From contig NZ_CP014854.1 in assembly GCF_002214365.1 (NCBI RefSeq), positions 930,001-994,000 on the forward strand: DNA of 64,000 bases. The letters are read 5' to 3'. This document shows, one piece after another, positions 7,838 to 16,924 of this stretch. Below the pieces are notes generated by a model that ran no database searches, was not told the origin of the DNA, and worked only from the letters and a program-made list of their open reading frames with translations. Every line of letters starts with the position of its first letter. The first letter of the stretch is position 1. Both the position numbers and the translations under genes were made by a program. The DNA comes from Thermococcus celer Vu 13 = JCM 8558. GTDB taxonomy: Archaea; Methanobacteriota_B; Thermococci; Thermococcales; Thermococcaceae.

Positions 7838-8131
7838 GTGGAGATAAGCGAGTTCCAGGAGATGATAAAGGAGATTTACTTCCACAAGGACTCGAAGCGA
7901 GGGGTTGAGAGAACCTTTCTCTGGTTCGTCGAGGAGGTCGGGGAGCTGAGCGAGGCGATAAGGAAGCGGGATCGGGAGGGAATGGAGGAGGAGTTCGCCG
8001 ACGTCCTGGCCTGGCTCGCGAGCCTCGCCAATCTCCTCGGGGTGGACCTCGAGGAGGCGGCTAAGAAGAAGTACCCGGGCGTCTGCCCCTACTGCGGCAA
8101 GAAGCCGTGCGAGTGCGAGGAGAAGTTTTGA
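7838..8131 (+). CDS. MazG-like nucleotide pyrophosphohydrolase
   Basis: About 97 residues. The all-alpha MazG core is clear: FLWFVEEVGELSEAIRK carries the EExxE metal-binding set and EEFADVLAWLASL the ExxD set. It ends with CPYCGKKPCEC, a possible zinc knuckle not found in most MazG proteins. The family hydrolyses non-canonical or excess NTPs to NMP and pyrophosphate. GTG at 7838 follows GGTGGTGAG; in-frame GTGs at 7829 and 7832 overlap that site. It follows the racemase-like gene by 33 bases, probably in one unit. Confidence 0.85.
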   Translation: MEISEFQEMIKEIYFHKDSKRGVERTFLWFVEEVGELSEAIRKRDREGMEEEFADVLAWLASLANLLGVDLEEAAKKKYPGVCPYCGKKPCECEEKF

Positions 8132-8162
8132 GTGGAAGATTCTTTGTCCATGGCCTGATCCT

Positions 8163-8430
8163 TTAATTAGTCGTACACATTCTCCCGTTTTCCAATTTGA
8201 TGATAAGAATAAGCAGTTCTTTCCGTCGAAGTTCATAAATGACCCTGTACTCGCCGAGACGAACCCTAAACGTGTTTTTCTTCCCCTTGATCTTTTTGAC
8301 GTCAAACTTCCCGGATGGCACAGGATTGAATTTGAGTTCTTCGATTAACTCCTCAAACTTTTCTTCAAGTTTTCTGGAGCCTTTTCTAATTTTTTAGAAC
8401 GTTCCTGTGAAGAAGAACCTCATAGGTCAT
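8163..8430 (-). pseudogene. RelE-family toxin, broken by two frameshifts
   Basis: The reading begins MTYEVLLHRNVLK at 8430, six bases after the antitoxin's ribosome-binding context, then hits a stop. A one-base loss in the A-run (T-run 8390-8395 on the plus strand) and another near 8370 are needed to join it to the frames that read EKAPENL and then EELIEELKFNPVP, KGKKNTFRVRLGEYRVIYE and LLILIIKLE. This is the RelE pattern, including the central Arg-rich RVRLGEYRVIYE. Both lesions look like simple indels, so the toxin is inactive unless these are sequencing errors. Confidence 0.75.
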
Positions 8431-8440
8431 TCATGGCACC

Positions 8441-8659
8441 TCAAAGACCGAGCCTCTTCTTTGCCTCTTCCCAAGGCACCCCGTTTTCCATCGTTTCCCG
8501 TGAAAGCCGCTCCAGCTCCGCGAGTTCCCCTTCGCTGAGCTCCTCTTCCTCAAGGTTCTGAATCTTCAGCTTGAGAAGCTCTTCCTCTATCTCGTCCAGT
8601 TTTTTCTGCATAAGCTGTATATCCCTGAGTATGAGGGCAACGTTGATGTTCTCGCCCAT
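8441..8659 (-). CDS. RelB-type antitoxin (partner toxin broken)
   Basis: A 72-residue acidic helical protein, MGENINVALILRDIQLMQ, rich in Glu and ending WEEAKKRLGL. The final segment resembles the C-termini of archaeal RelB-like antitoxins, and the gene lies directly upstream of a RelE-like toxin gene in the normal antitoxin-first order. The toxin ATG follows its stop by 10 bases. The antitoxin frame is intact although the toxin is not, consistent with the toxin being lost first. Confidence 0.65.
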   Translation of the reverse strand: MGENINVALILRDIQLMQKKLDEIEEELLKLKIQNLEEEELSEGELAELERLSRETMENGVPWEEAKKRLGL

Positions 8660-8743
8660 CCCTCACCCACCTTTGGTTCACCGTCCTGATAGATAAACCT
8701 TACGAACCGCCCGACCCTTTTCGATATCCATCTTAGCGAAAAG

Positions 8744-8753
8744 ACTTTTATAC
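8744..8753 (+). promoter_or_regulatory. TATA box of tldDE
   Basis: CTTTTATACT lies 43-52 bases upstream of the tldD ATG at 8796. Confidence 0.4.
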
Positions 8754-8795
8754 TCCAAGGTGCACTATTCTATGCAGTAAACCGAGGTGATGTGC

Positions 8796-10214
8796 ATGGA
8801 GCTTTTGGAGTTCGCCGTCGAGAAGGCCCTCGAGCTGGGGGCCAGCTACGCCGAGGCGAGGTTCGAGGAGAAGAAGGGCACTTCTTTGGCCATGAAGAAC
8901 GGCAACCCCGAGGGGTTGAGCGTAATATCCGACAGGGGCATGGGCGTAAGGGTTCTGGCCGATGGGGGAATGGGCTTCGCAAGCACGAACGTCCTGACGA
9001 AGGAGAGCGTGGGCGAAGCGGTCAAGAAGGCCGTCAAGCTGGCCAAGGCGGCCGCCAAAGTCAGGAAGGAACCGATAGTCTTCTCGGAGGAGGACTTTCA
9101 CTCCGTCGAGTACAAGGTGAAGATGCGCAAGGACTTCCGCGACTTCTCGCCCGAGGAGAAGCTCGAGCTCCTCAGGAAGATCGAGGAGGAGGTAAAGGCA
9201 ACCGGGGTAAACGTGCCGATGCGCTACCTCAACTACTCCGACCAGGTCTGGAAGAAGAAGATACTCCACAGCGACGGCGCGTACATCGAGAGCAAGATCC
9301 CGAGGGTCTCCGTAACCTACAACCTCGTGGTCTTCGAGAACGGCCAGATGGAGCAGGCGCCCTTCGTCCAGAGGGCCTTTTCCGGCGGACTTGAGCTCAT
9401 CGAGAAGGACGAGCCTTGGAAGTGGGCGGTGAAGGACGTCCAGGCCTTAAAGAGGCTCATCTACGAGGGCAGGAAACCGCCTGAAGGCAGGGTCGACCTC
9501 GTCATCAGCCCGGAGGTCGCTGGCATAGCCGTCCACGAGAGCGTCGGGCACCCCTACGAGAGCGACAGGATATTCGGAAGGGAGGCCGCCCAGGCCGGAG
9601 AGAGCTTCGTCAAGCCAGACATGCTCGGCGAGAGGATAGGGAGCGAGGCGGTGACGGTTATCGAGGACCCGACGATACCGAACAGCTGGGGCTTCTACCT
9701 CTACGACGACGAGGGAGTGAAGGCCCGCCCGAGGTACCTCATCAGGAACGGAATCATCAACGAGTTCCTCATGAACAGGGAGTACGCGGCGAAGCTCGGG
9801 CAACGCTCCAACGCCGCGGCGAGGGCCATCAACTACAACCGCGAGCCCATAGTCAGGATGGCCAACACCTACCTGGCTCCTGGCGATCACTCCTTCGAGG
9901 AGCTCATCGAGGACGTCAAACTCGGCGTCTACATGGTCTCCTTCAACGAGTGGAACATCGACGACCGCAGGTATCAGCAGAGGTACATCGGCAGGGAGGC
10001 CTACCTCATCGAGAACGGCGAGATAAAGCACCCGGTTAGGAGGCCCATCCTCGAGATAACGACGAGGGCGCTGTGGAGCAGCGTCGATGCCGTCGGCAGG
10101 GAGGTGGAGTTCTACCCCGGAACCTGCGGCAAGGGCGAGCCGGGCCAAGGAGTTCCGGTCTGGATGGGCGGAGCGCACGCAAGGCTCAGGGACATACCTT
10201 TGAGGAGGCCGTGA
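8796..10214 (+). CDS. tldD: TldD-family metalloprotease subunit
   Basis: About 472 residues. The zinc-protease motif is IAVHESVGHPYESDR near residue 247 (HExxxH), followed by the late cysteine and Gly-rich motif EFYPGTCGKGEPGQ typical of active TldD. TldD forms a heterodimer with TldE and degrades unfolded or modified peptides in the cytoplasm. The ATG at 8796 has GAGGTGAT four bases upstream. tldE starts 11 bases after its stop, so the two subunits are co-translated. Confidence 0.93.
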   Translation: MELLEFAVEKALELGASYAEARFEEKKGTSLAMKNGNPEGLSVISDRGMGVRVLADGGMGFASTNVLTKESVGEAVKKAVKLAKAAAKVRKEPIVFSEEDFHSVEYKVKMRKDFRDFSPEEKLELLRKIEEEVKATGVNVPMRYLNYSDQVWKKKILHSDGAYIESKIPRVSVTYNLVVFENGQMEQAPFVQRAFSGGLELIEKDEPWKWAVKDVQALKRLIYEGRKPPEGRVDLVISPEVAGIAVHESVGHPYESDRIFGREAAQAGESFVKPDMLGERIGSEAVTVIEDPTIPNSWGFYLYDDEGVKARPRYLIRNGIINEFLMNREYAAKLGQRSNAAARAINYNREPIVRMANTYLAPGDHSFEELIEDVKLGVYMVSFNEWNIDDRRYQQRYIGREAYLIENGEIKHPVRRPILEITTRALWSSVDAVGREVEFYPGTCGKGEPGQGVPVWMGGAHARLRDIPLRRP

Positions 10215-10224
10215 GGTGGTGGAG

Positions 10225-11547
10225 ATGTTCGACGTTAACGATTTCATCCTCAAGAAGGCTAAGGAGCTGGGCTTCGGCGACGTCGTCGTCCTCTCCCACG
10301 AGACGGAGCGGAGGCAGGTCCGCTTCGCCAACAACGAGATAACCGTGGCGAAGAACTGGCACGAAAGGAAGGTGGAGCTCTTCGTCGAGCTCGAGAAGCG
10401 CGTCGCCGGGACGAGCATCACGGAGCTGAGCGAGGAGAACATAGAGAAGACCCTGAAGACGCTCCTGAGCAACCTGAAGGGCATGTCCCCCAAGGAGGAC
10501 TACTACGGCATCGCGGAGGGCCCCTTCGAGTACAGGGATATCCCGGAGACCTTCGATAAAGCCATAGTCGAGCTGGACGAGCCGAACGAGTACGTTGAAA
10601 CCGCGATAAACTCGGCCCTCGAGGAGGGGGCCAAGAGAGTTGCGGGAGTTCTCTACACTGACCACGATAAAATTTACTTGACCACGAGCAACGGCGTCGA
10701 GGGGTTCGACGAGGGGACGGGGATAGAGATAAGCGTCCGCGCCTTCATCGGCGACCTCGAGAGCGGCCACGGGACGAACTCCTCAAGGGTTCTGAAGAAG
10801 TTCGACCCCGAGTGGGCCGGCAGGAAGGCGGGGGAGATAGCTAACCTCGCCCGGAACCCGGAGCAGGGGCCCGAGGGGAAGTTCGACGTCATCTTCGACC
10901 CGCTGGCCTTCGCGAACCTGCTCAGCTACATGAGCTTCATGACCTCAGCCTACGCCGCCGAGGCAGGTTTCAGCTTCCTCGTGAACAAGCTCAACGAGAA
11001 GGTCGCGAGCGACATCGTCACGATAAAGGACATTGGAAACCTGCCCAACGGCTACGGGACGCGGAAGTTCGACGACGAGGGCGTCCCGACGAGGGAGACG
11101 ACCATCATCGAAAACGGAACCTTCAGGACCTTCCTCCTCAACCACAGCCTGGCCAGGAAGTACGGGGCGAGCACGACCGCCAACGCCGGTCTGGTAATGC
11201 CCCACGCGTGGAACATCGTCCTCGAGCCCGGCGATTACACCAGAGAGGAGCTCTTCGACGAGGTTAAGAAGGGCATCTACATCACAAACGTCTGGTACAC
11301 CCGCTTCCAGAACTACGTCGCCGGTGATTTCTCGACCATCCCGAGGGACGGGATTTTCCTCGTCGAGAACGGCGAGCTGAGGCCGATAAGGAACATAAGG
11401 GTGAGCGACAACCTTCAGAGGATCCTGGGCGGAATAAAGGGCCTGACTAAGGAGAGCCACCACGTCCACTGGTGGGAGGTCAACACCCCTGTAACGACGC
11501 CCTACGTTCTCGTCGGGGACGTCGGAATAACGAGGGCGATGAAGTGA
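10225..11547 (+). CDS. tldE: TldE/PmbA-family partner subunit
   Basis: A 440-residue homologue of TldD without the HExxxH motif: the equivalent region reads FDPLAFANLLSYMSF. It keeps the C-terminal beta domain (TRETTIIENGTFRTFLLNHSLARKYG and a final PYVLVGDVGITRAMK). This is the inactive partner that completes the substrate chamber of the TldD/TldE protease. The start at 10225 follows GAGGTGGTGGAG. Confidence 0.92.
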   Translation: MFDVNDFILKKAKELGFGDVVVLSHETERRQVRFANNEITVAKNWHERKVELFVELEKRVAGTSITELSEENIEKTLKTLLSNLKGMSPKEDYYGIAEGPFEYRDIPETFDKAIVELDEPNEYVETAINSALEEGAKRVAGVLYTDHDKIYLTTSNGVEGFDEGTGIEISVRAFIGDLESGHGTNSSRVLKKFDPEWAGRKAGEIANLARNPEQGPEGKFDVIFDPLAFANLLSYMSFMTSAYAAEAGFSFLVNKLNEKVASDIVTIKDIGNLPNGYGTRKFDDEGVPTRETTIIENGTFRTFLLNHSLARKYGASTTANAGLVMPHAWNIVLEPGDYTREELFDEVKKGIYITNVWYTRFQNYVAGDFSTIPRDGIFLVENGELRPIRNIRVSDNLQRILGGIKGLTKESHHVHWWEVNTPVTTPYVLVGDVGITRAMK

Positions 11548-11694
11548 CGCCTCTTTTCTTTCTTCATTCCATCCCCTTTCGGGACCCATCTTTGAACTCA
11601 GCCGATTATTAATAAGCACAGCCCATTTGAGTTAGCTAAACAACTTGGATTAAAGTTTTTAAAGGGGCTGAAGAAGCTCAAAGCATCAGGGGCG

Positions 11695-12777
11695 ATGGGA
11701 GTGCTGGAGGTAATCAACGTCGTGATGAGGTTTTTGACATGGGGGTTTGCCCTCTACAGGTGGGCAAAGAGGCGCGAGGAGTTCATGCTCTTTCTGACGC
11801 TGGCGCTGTAGATAGATTCCCTCGCGGCCCTCGCGCAGAAGCGGATACTCGTGGAAATTGGGGCGTCCCCCAACGGAGAGGCTTTGGTACCGCTACTGGC
11901 CCTTCTTGCAACGATTGAGGGGATGCTCCTCCTGCTGATGGCCCTCCACCTGCTCGGACGCCTCAGGACCACGGGTGGCCAGGTACTGCTCATCTCGGTG
12001 ACGGTTGGAGGTTCCACGTACGTCCTCCTCGCGACCATCCTCGGTGCGTCCCCACTCGTGCTGATGGCGTTTCCCATACCCTTCATGGGGCTGATGTTGA
12101 TAGTCGCCGGCTACGCGCTCATTAAAGAGGAGATGGGCCTGAGGAGCATCGCGACCCTGCTTCCCATCGGCGCGTTTCTTTTGGGCGCCATAAACCTGAC
12201 GTACCCCGTAACCGTGACTACAAACCTTGCTCCCTATCTTTACGGCGCGGGCGCTGTGTTCAGGGCCATGATTTTCATTGGAATGATAAAGTACGCCTTC
12301 TTCCAGATCATGCCTCCTCAGACCTCGAACATCAACGTACCCACCGGGGCATTCTACACGGACGATGAAAAGCAGCTGGCGAGGATCGTCGAGAAGATGA
12401 AGTCCTCTGGCAACGGGGTTCTCATAACCCGGAGTCCCCCTGGGGAGGGCCCGCTGTCAATCCCGGTTTTCTGGGTCACACGGGTCGCTTCAAGCTCGCC
12501 TGAGCAGAACGTTATTACGGTGCGGCCAACCGATATGGGGATACTCATAGACCTCGTTAAGAGGCACATCGAGAAGGGTCACTCCCTCGTCGTGCTCGAC
12601 TGTTTTGAGTACCTCGTCCTTGAGAACGGTTTTGAGAGGGCCATTAAGTTCCTGCTCTCGTTGAAGGACTACGTTACCAAGTACGGTGGCACCCTGATAG
12701 TTGCAACAAGCCCGCCCGCGTACAAGGAGAGGGAGTGGAAGATCCTGAGCAGAGAGCTGGACAGGCTGGAATTGTAG
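11695..12777 (+). pseudogene. DUF835 membrane protein interrupted by an in-frame TAG
   Basis: An ATG at 11695 opens MGVLEVINVVMRFLTWGFA and runs to a TAG at 11809-11811. The frame continues without shift through IDSLAALAQKRILVE, several membrane segments, and a DUF835 domain (VLITRSPPGEG, then SLVVLDCFEYLVLENGFERAI and GGTLIVATSPPAY). The family's usual layout, N-terminal membrane helices plus C-terminal DUF835, is complete apart from the single stop at codon 39, which could come from a TGG Trp. Translation might restart at GTG 11851. After the terminal TAG the same frame stays open for another 24 codons. Confidence 0.75.
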
Positions 12778-12930
12778 GTGAAGGGTCAGGCGGCCCTCAC
12801 CCCCGACTACGGATGGGTCATAAGGGACAAGGAGTTAGTTCCATCAGTATGAAGGCCACACGCCATTTTCGGATCCGACCTATTGGAAAACGCTTAAAAA
12901 TTTCCGATCCAGATGTACTGGGTGGTGGAA

Positions 12931-14211
12931 GTGGAGGTCATCGAGGACTCCCGGTTGAATAGGTTCCACTACACGCTTCTGGCCATCCTCGGGACGGTGT
13001 GGGCATTCATAGCGGTTAACACCATCTCCGCGGGCTTTGTAATAGCGCTCCTCAAGAACGACCCCGCCTTCCAGGGGAGTCTCACAAGGCTCGGCTCCCT
13101 CGGTTCTGCGGCACTCTTCGGCATGCTCTTCGGGGCTCCGCTCTTCGGCTACCTCGCCGACAGAATCGGGAGAAGAACAACGCTCGCACTCGCTGTTTCC
13201 ACCTTCTCCATCGCCTCTGTAGTGAGTGCCTTCGCAGGAAACCTCGAAACGCTCATAGCCCTCCGCTTCATCGTGGGGCTGGGCCTGGGCGGCTCGCTAC
13301 CCGTCGCGAGCTCTTACTTCGCCGAGTTCATGCCGAAATCGGTGAGGGGGGCTATGATTTCAATCCTCGAGAGCTTCTGGGCCGTGGGGACGATAATCGT
13401 GGGTGTCGTCGCCATACTCGTGGGGGCCGACTGGCGGAGCGTACTCCTCTTCGGCGGGGCTGTGGTACTCGTTCTTCCCCTCATCCTCGCGCTTCCGGAA
13501 TCGCCCCGGTACCTGCTAACGAGGGGCAGGATAGAGGAAGCAGAGAAGACCGTCGAAAGGATCCTTGGGGTGAGGGCTAAACTCAGCGTCCCCGGAGAAA
13601 GGAAGAGGGCCTCGGTGGGCGATCTCTGGAGGCGGTACGGCAGGAGGACCCTGATGCTGAGCGTGGCCTGGTTCAGCATAGCCTTCGCATACTACGGCTT
13701 CTTCATCTGGCTCCCGAGGTTTTTAGCCTCGACCCTCGGAATCACCGTCTTCAGGAGCTTCCAGTACTTCGTTATCACGGCTGTGGCCCAGCTGCCGGGT
13801 TACTGGAGCGCCGCCTACCTTCTGGAGAGAATCGGCCGGAAGAAGACGCTCTCCTACTACCTCCTCCTCTCGGGAATCGCCGGGCTGGGGTTCTACTTCG
13901 CGGCCCGTTCTGGAAGCGAGGCGGCGATAATATCGAGCGCCATAGCCTTCAGCTTCTTCAACCTCGGAGCCTGGGGTGCCATCTACGCCTACACGCCCGA
14001 GCTCTACCCGACGGAGGTCAGGGGCACAGGCACGGGATGGGCTGGCGCCATGGCGAGGATAGGAGGGGGAATAGCGCCGATTTTAGCCGGAAGAATAATG
14101 GAGTTGAGCGGGAGCGCCTTGGCCGTTCTGGTGATTGCAGTCGTTGCCATAGTCGGCGCCCTTGATGTTCTAACCCTCGGGGAGGAGACGATGGGAAGGA
14201 GCATCGGGTGA
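12931..14211 (+). CDS. MFS transporter
   Basis: About 426 residues with twelve membrane segments. Signatures include the first-half loop GYLADRIGRRTTLAL, the RFIVGLGLGGSLPVASSYFAEF segment and the second-half LLERIGRKKTLSYY, which place it in the sugar/metabolite:proton symporter branch of MFS. The substrate cannot be read from sequence. The GTG at 12931 follows GGTGGT. The ATG at 12913 lies only some 20 bases after the TATA-like CTTAAAAA (12892-12899), at or before the expected transcription start, so 12931 is preferred. Confidence 0.88.
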   Translation: MEVIEDSRLNRFHYTLLAILGTVWAFIAVNTISAGFVIALLKNDPAFQGSLTRLGSLGSAALFGMLFGAPLFGYLADRIGRRTTLALAVSTFSIASVVSAFAGNLETLIALRFIVGLGLGGSLPVASSYFAEFMPKSVRGAMISILESFWAVGTIIVGVVAILVGADWRSVLLFGGAVVLVLPLILALPESPRYLLTRGRIEEAEKTVERILGVRAKLSVPGERKRASVGDLWRRYGRRTLMLSVAWFSIAFAYYGFFIWLPRFLASTLGITVFRSFQYFVITAVAQLPGYWSAAYLLERIGRKKTLSYYLLLSGIAGLGFYFAARSGSEAAIISSAIAFSFFNLGAWGAIYAYTPELYPTEVRGTGTGWAGAMARIGGGIAPILAGRIMELSGSALAVLVIAVVAIVGALDVLTLGEETMGRSIG

Positions 14212-14297
14212 TTCCATTTTTTCTTATTACCTTGATTACTCCTTAAAGAAAAATTTATAAAATTACATATTTTGAATAACTACACGGAGGTGGCTAT

Positions 14298-14711
14298 GTG
14301 AGGAGATTTATAAGTATTATATTGGTTTTGGGTTTTCTTGGATATATAGTCGGAAGCTTTGTGGTAGCAACCTCTCAGGGTAGTAGCCCAACTGGATGCT
14401 GGAGGATGTACAAACACGATGTTGATGACCATGTATGGGACAATGGAGAGTGGTACTGGGCAGGGGTCAGGGGATACGTCAGGATCTGTGATGGAAGGGC
14501 CACCATCGAAGTCAACACGGTAGAGCATGTTGCTGCAGTGTCTACCGATAAAGGAACACGTATCATCAGGGGCCCTTACGAGGAGCAGACATCAAGGATT
14601 GCGTACACAACATTCGAATATCAAAGGGCTAACGGGGAAACTGGATGGGCGAATGCAGTTATCTATGCAACCCCTGCACCAACCCCAACCAATACCGGTG
14701 AAAACCCATGA
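14298..14711 (+). CDS. Small secreted or membrane-anchored protein, unknown
   Basis: A 137-residue protein with an N-terminal signal or anchor helix (ISIILVLGFLGYIVGSFVVA) and an extracellular domain rich in Trp and Tyr (CWRMYKHDVDDHVWDN, WYWAGVRGYVRICDG). It ends in a Pro/Thr linker. The GTG start follows GGAGGTGG. The stop overlaps the next ATG by 4 bases, so it is the first gene of the surface/ABC module. Its codons are more AT-rich than its neighbours. Two cysteines could form a disulfide. No family was recognised. Confidence 0.6.
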   Translation: MRRFISIILVLGFLGYIVGSFVVATSQGSSPTGCWRMYKHDVDDHVWDNGEWYWAGVRGYVRICDGRATIEVNTVEHVAAVSTDKGTRIIRGPYEEQTSRIAYTTFEYQRANGETGWANAVIYATPAPTPTNTGENP

Positions 14712-15712
14712 AAAGATTAAAACAATTAGTGCCTTCTCTTCTTTTTATTTTTCTATTGCTGGTTCCCGCAGTCGGCGCCACCCTGCCGTGGCTTAAGGAG
14801 GGAACCTACGCCAGGTACGCGCTCCTTGAACCCCCCGGCGGGCCGAGCCATGTGAAGGACCTTTACTTCTTTGACCTATATCCAGAGCGGCTTTCCCCCG
14901 CGGTTCGGGAGGGGGTCCTGGACTACCTGAGCAACGATTCGCCCTGGAGAAAGGACGGCTTCCCCTTCGTGACGGGGGACTGCACGGAGGTCTTCTTCGG
15001 GTTCCGGATCTTAGAGGTCGAGGGCGGGACGGCGCTCCTAAACGTCAGCTTGACCTTCGTGAACGCCACTATAGAGGGCGATTACCACCACATAATCCCA
15101 AACCTGACCGTGTGGAAGGTGTTAAAGCTGAACCTCACGGACATGACCTACTACGAGAACGGAACTCCCGTCGGGAAGGCCACCCTCTTCGTGGACCCGT
15201 CGAACCCGCCGGAGCCGGGGGAGTTTCTGTTCAGGCTGGAGGGTCTCTCCGATGAGGTCAACGTCACCGTCGGGAACGTCACCTACAGCGCCTACGGCAA
15301 CGACACGGTTCTGACCTATTACCGACCCTTCGGGCCACCGCGGATAGGTGTAAAGACGGGGGAGTTCTACTTCAGCGACGCCGGCAGGAACTGGTCCATA
15401 TCGGGCGGCGGGAGCGAGGAGTACACCTACGACTTCCTCACGGGGGTTATGATAGCGGGGTCCTTCATGCATTCCACGGAGCTGATGGCCATCGGGATCT
15501 TCCGCGTCGACGACTTCGACAGGAGGATCCGTGGGAGATCGGAGGATGGGGTCTGGCCCGACGGCATCAAGCTGTACGATACCAACATCCGGTTTCCGGA
15601 CAAAAACGGAGGCTCGTTCCCGGACAGCCCCTGGAGGTACTACCTCTACTCGGGAACACTGGCGCTCCTTGTCTCCGCTGGATTGAGGTGGTGGAAGAAT
15701 GGGCACGCTTAA
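14708..15712 (+). CDS. Membrane-anchored surface glycoprotein of an ABC module, unknown family
   Basis: A 334-residue protein with a signal peptide (LLFIFLLLVPAVGA), a long extracellular domain with many N-glycosylation sequons (NVSL, NATI, NLTV, NLTD, NVTV, NWSI) and a C-terminal membrane helix (YSGTLALLVSAGL) before a short basic tail. It shares 4 bases with the gene before and 14 bases with the permease after, so it belongs to the operon. It may be an extracellular receptor or a scaffold for the ABC system; that is inference. Confidence 0.6.
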   Translation: MKRLKQLVPSLLFIFLLLVPAVGATLPWLKEGTYARYALLEPPGGPSHVKDLYFFDLYPERLSPAVREGVLDYLSNDSPWRKDGFPFVTGDCTEVFFGFRILEVEGGTALLNVSLTFVNATIEGDYHHIIPNLTVWKVLKLNLTDMTYYENGTPVGKATLFVDPSNPPEPGEFLFRLEGLSDEVNVTVGNVTYSAYGNDTVLTYYRPFGPPRIGVKTGEFYFSDAGRNWSISGGGSEEYTYDFLTGVMIAGSFMHSTELMAIGIFRVDDFDRRIRGRSEDGVWPDGIKLYDTNIRFPDKNGGSFPDSPWRYYLYSGTLALLVSAGLRWWKNGHA

Positions 15713-16478
15713 AACCCAGCTGAAATGGGAACTGAACGATCCGCTGACGCTCACCGTTTTCCTGTTCGGGTTTCTGATGACCGGAATCGCGTTCGTGAGG
15801 GACGCCCTCAGGATGGGCGCGGTGGGGATGCTCAACCCCTTCAATCCAGAATCGGCGGTTCATTACGCCACCATGATCCCAAAGCTTGCCCTTCCCGGCG
15901 TCTCACAGGAGGCCTACAGCGTCCTGGTCTTCGTCGCGGTGATGCTCTCAAGCCTCTCCATAAGGGGCGATATCGATTCCCTCGCCGCCCTCACCGTTTA
16001 CTCCCTTCCCATTAGGAAGTGGAAGCTCTTCACCGTTAAGTTCACCTCGACCTTCCTGCTGACGCTCCTGTCCTTCGTGCTGCCCTATTTCCTCGCCCTC
16101 GGATACGTTCTCTCGGGCTCCCCAGCCCTCTTAACCGGGATTCTCGGGGACGGTGTCTGGATCAACGTCCTCGCCTTCCTTCTGATGACGGTCTTCTACA
16201 CCATCTCGGTCTCGCTTTTCGTGGCGGTGCTCTCACCAAATTCCTTCGCCGCGATACTGGGCGGTCTGACCGTGCTCTACGTTCCGGTTATCCTCGGAGT
16301 ATCGAGTCTCCCACCCTTCAACATCTCGGGGGCAATGTCCTCGTACCTGACGGCGGTCGCCTACGGAATGGAGCACGCGGGCAGTCCCTACGCGGGCGTC
16401 GTCAGGGTTGGGTTCTTCGTCCCGTCGATACTGCTGGCCGCCTCGATGATCATCAGCGAAGGGAGGGACGCCAGATGA
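15699..16478 (+). CDS. ABC-2-type transporter permease
   Basis: A 259-residue protein with six predicted membrane helices and the ABC-2 pattern: an N-terminal cytoplasmic LKTQLKWELNDPLTLTVF, a DSLAALTVYSLPIRKWKLFTVKF coupling region after the second helix, and later paired helices. It would form the channel of an exporter together with the ATPase at 16921. It overlaps the genes on both sides (14 and 4 bases). Confidence 0.8.
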   Translation: MGTLKTQLKWELNDPLTLTVFLFGFLMTGIAFVRDALRMGAVGMLNPFNPESAVHYATMIPKLALPGVSQEAYSVLVFVAVMLSSLSIRGDIDSLAALTVYSLPIRKWKLFTVKFTSTFLLTLLSFVLPYFLALGYVLSGSPALLTGILGDGVWINVLAFLLMTVFYTISVSLFVAVLSPNSFAAILGGLTVLYVPVILGVSSLPPFNISGAMSSYLTAVAYGMEHAGSPYAGVVRVGFFVPSILLAASMIISEGRDAR

Positions 16479-16924
16479 AGCGGTTCACCCTCTTTTTCCT
16501 GCTCGGCCTGTTCCTCTTCACCCTCGGCACCATCTTCGTTCCATACCATCAGGGAACGAATTCAACCGCCTCGGGCTTCCTCAGCGGAAACGGCTCTTCC
16601 ACATCCCTCTTCGTTCCCACCGCAAGGAGGGTGGCGGTGAGCATCGTGACGGCCAACAGCGGGAAGTACAGCGTCCTCGTCTTCGATGGAACGAGGGGGA
16701 GGTTCATAGCCAACCTCACCGCGATGGGGAACATGTACCGGGAGGTTGAGCTTCCGGATTCCGGGACTTACTACTTCGTCTACCGCGGGAACGGCACGGC
16801 CAGGATAGCGATAAGAACGATATCCACCTATCCATCGGAGCGGGTGCTCAGCGTAGAGTACGTAAGCGGCGGGACCCTGGCCTTTCTCCTCGCCGCCCTG
16901 ATATGGCGGGGGGTGAGACGGTGA
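16475..16924 (+). CDS. Two-helix membrane protein with an extracellular beta domain
   Basis: A 149-residue protein with an N-terminal helix (TLFFLLGLFLFTLGTIFV), an extracellular segment with NSTAS, NGSS and NLTA sequons, and a C-terminal helix (GTLAFLLAALIW). The middle part (ARRVAVSIVTANSGKYSVLVF, then DSGTYYFVYRGNGTARI) looks like a beta sandwich. It sits between the permease and ATPase genes with 4-base overlaps, so it is probably an accessory subunit. Unknown family. Confidence 0.6.
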   Translation: MKRFTLFFLLGLFLFTLGTIFVPYHQGTNSTASGFLSGNGSSTSLFVPTARRVAVSIVTANSGKYSVLVFDGTRGRFIANLTAMGNMYREVELPDSGTYYFVYRGNGTARIAIRTISTYPSERVLSVEYVSGGTLAFLLAALIWRGVRR

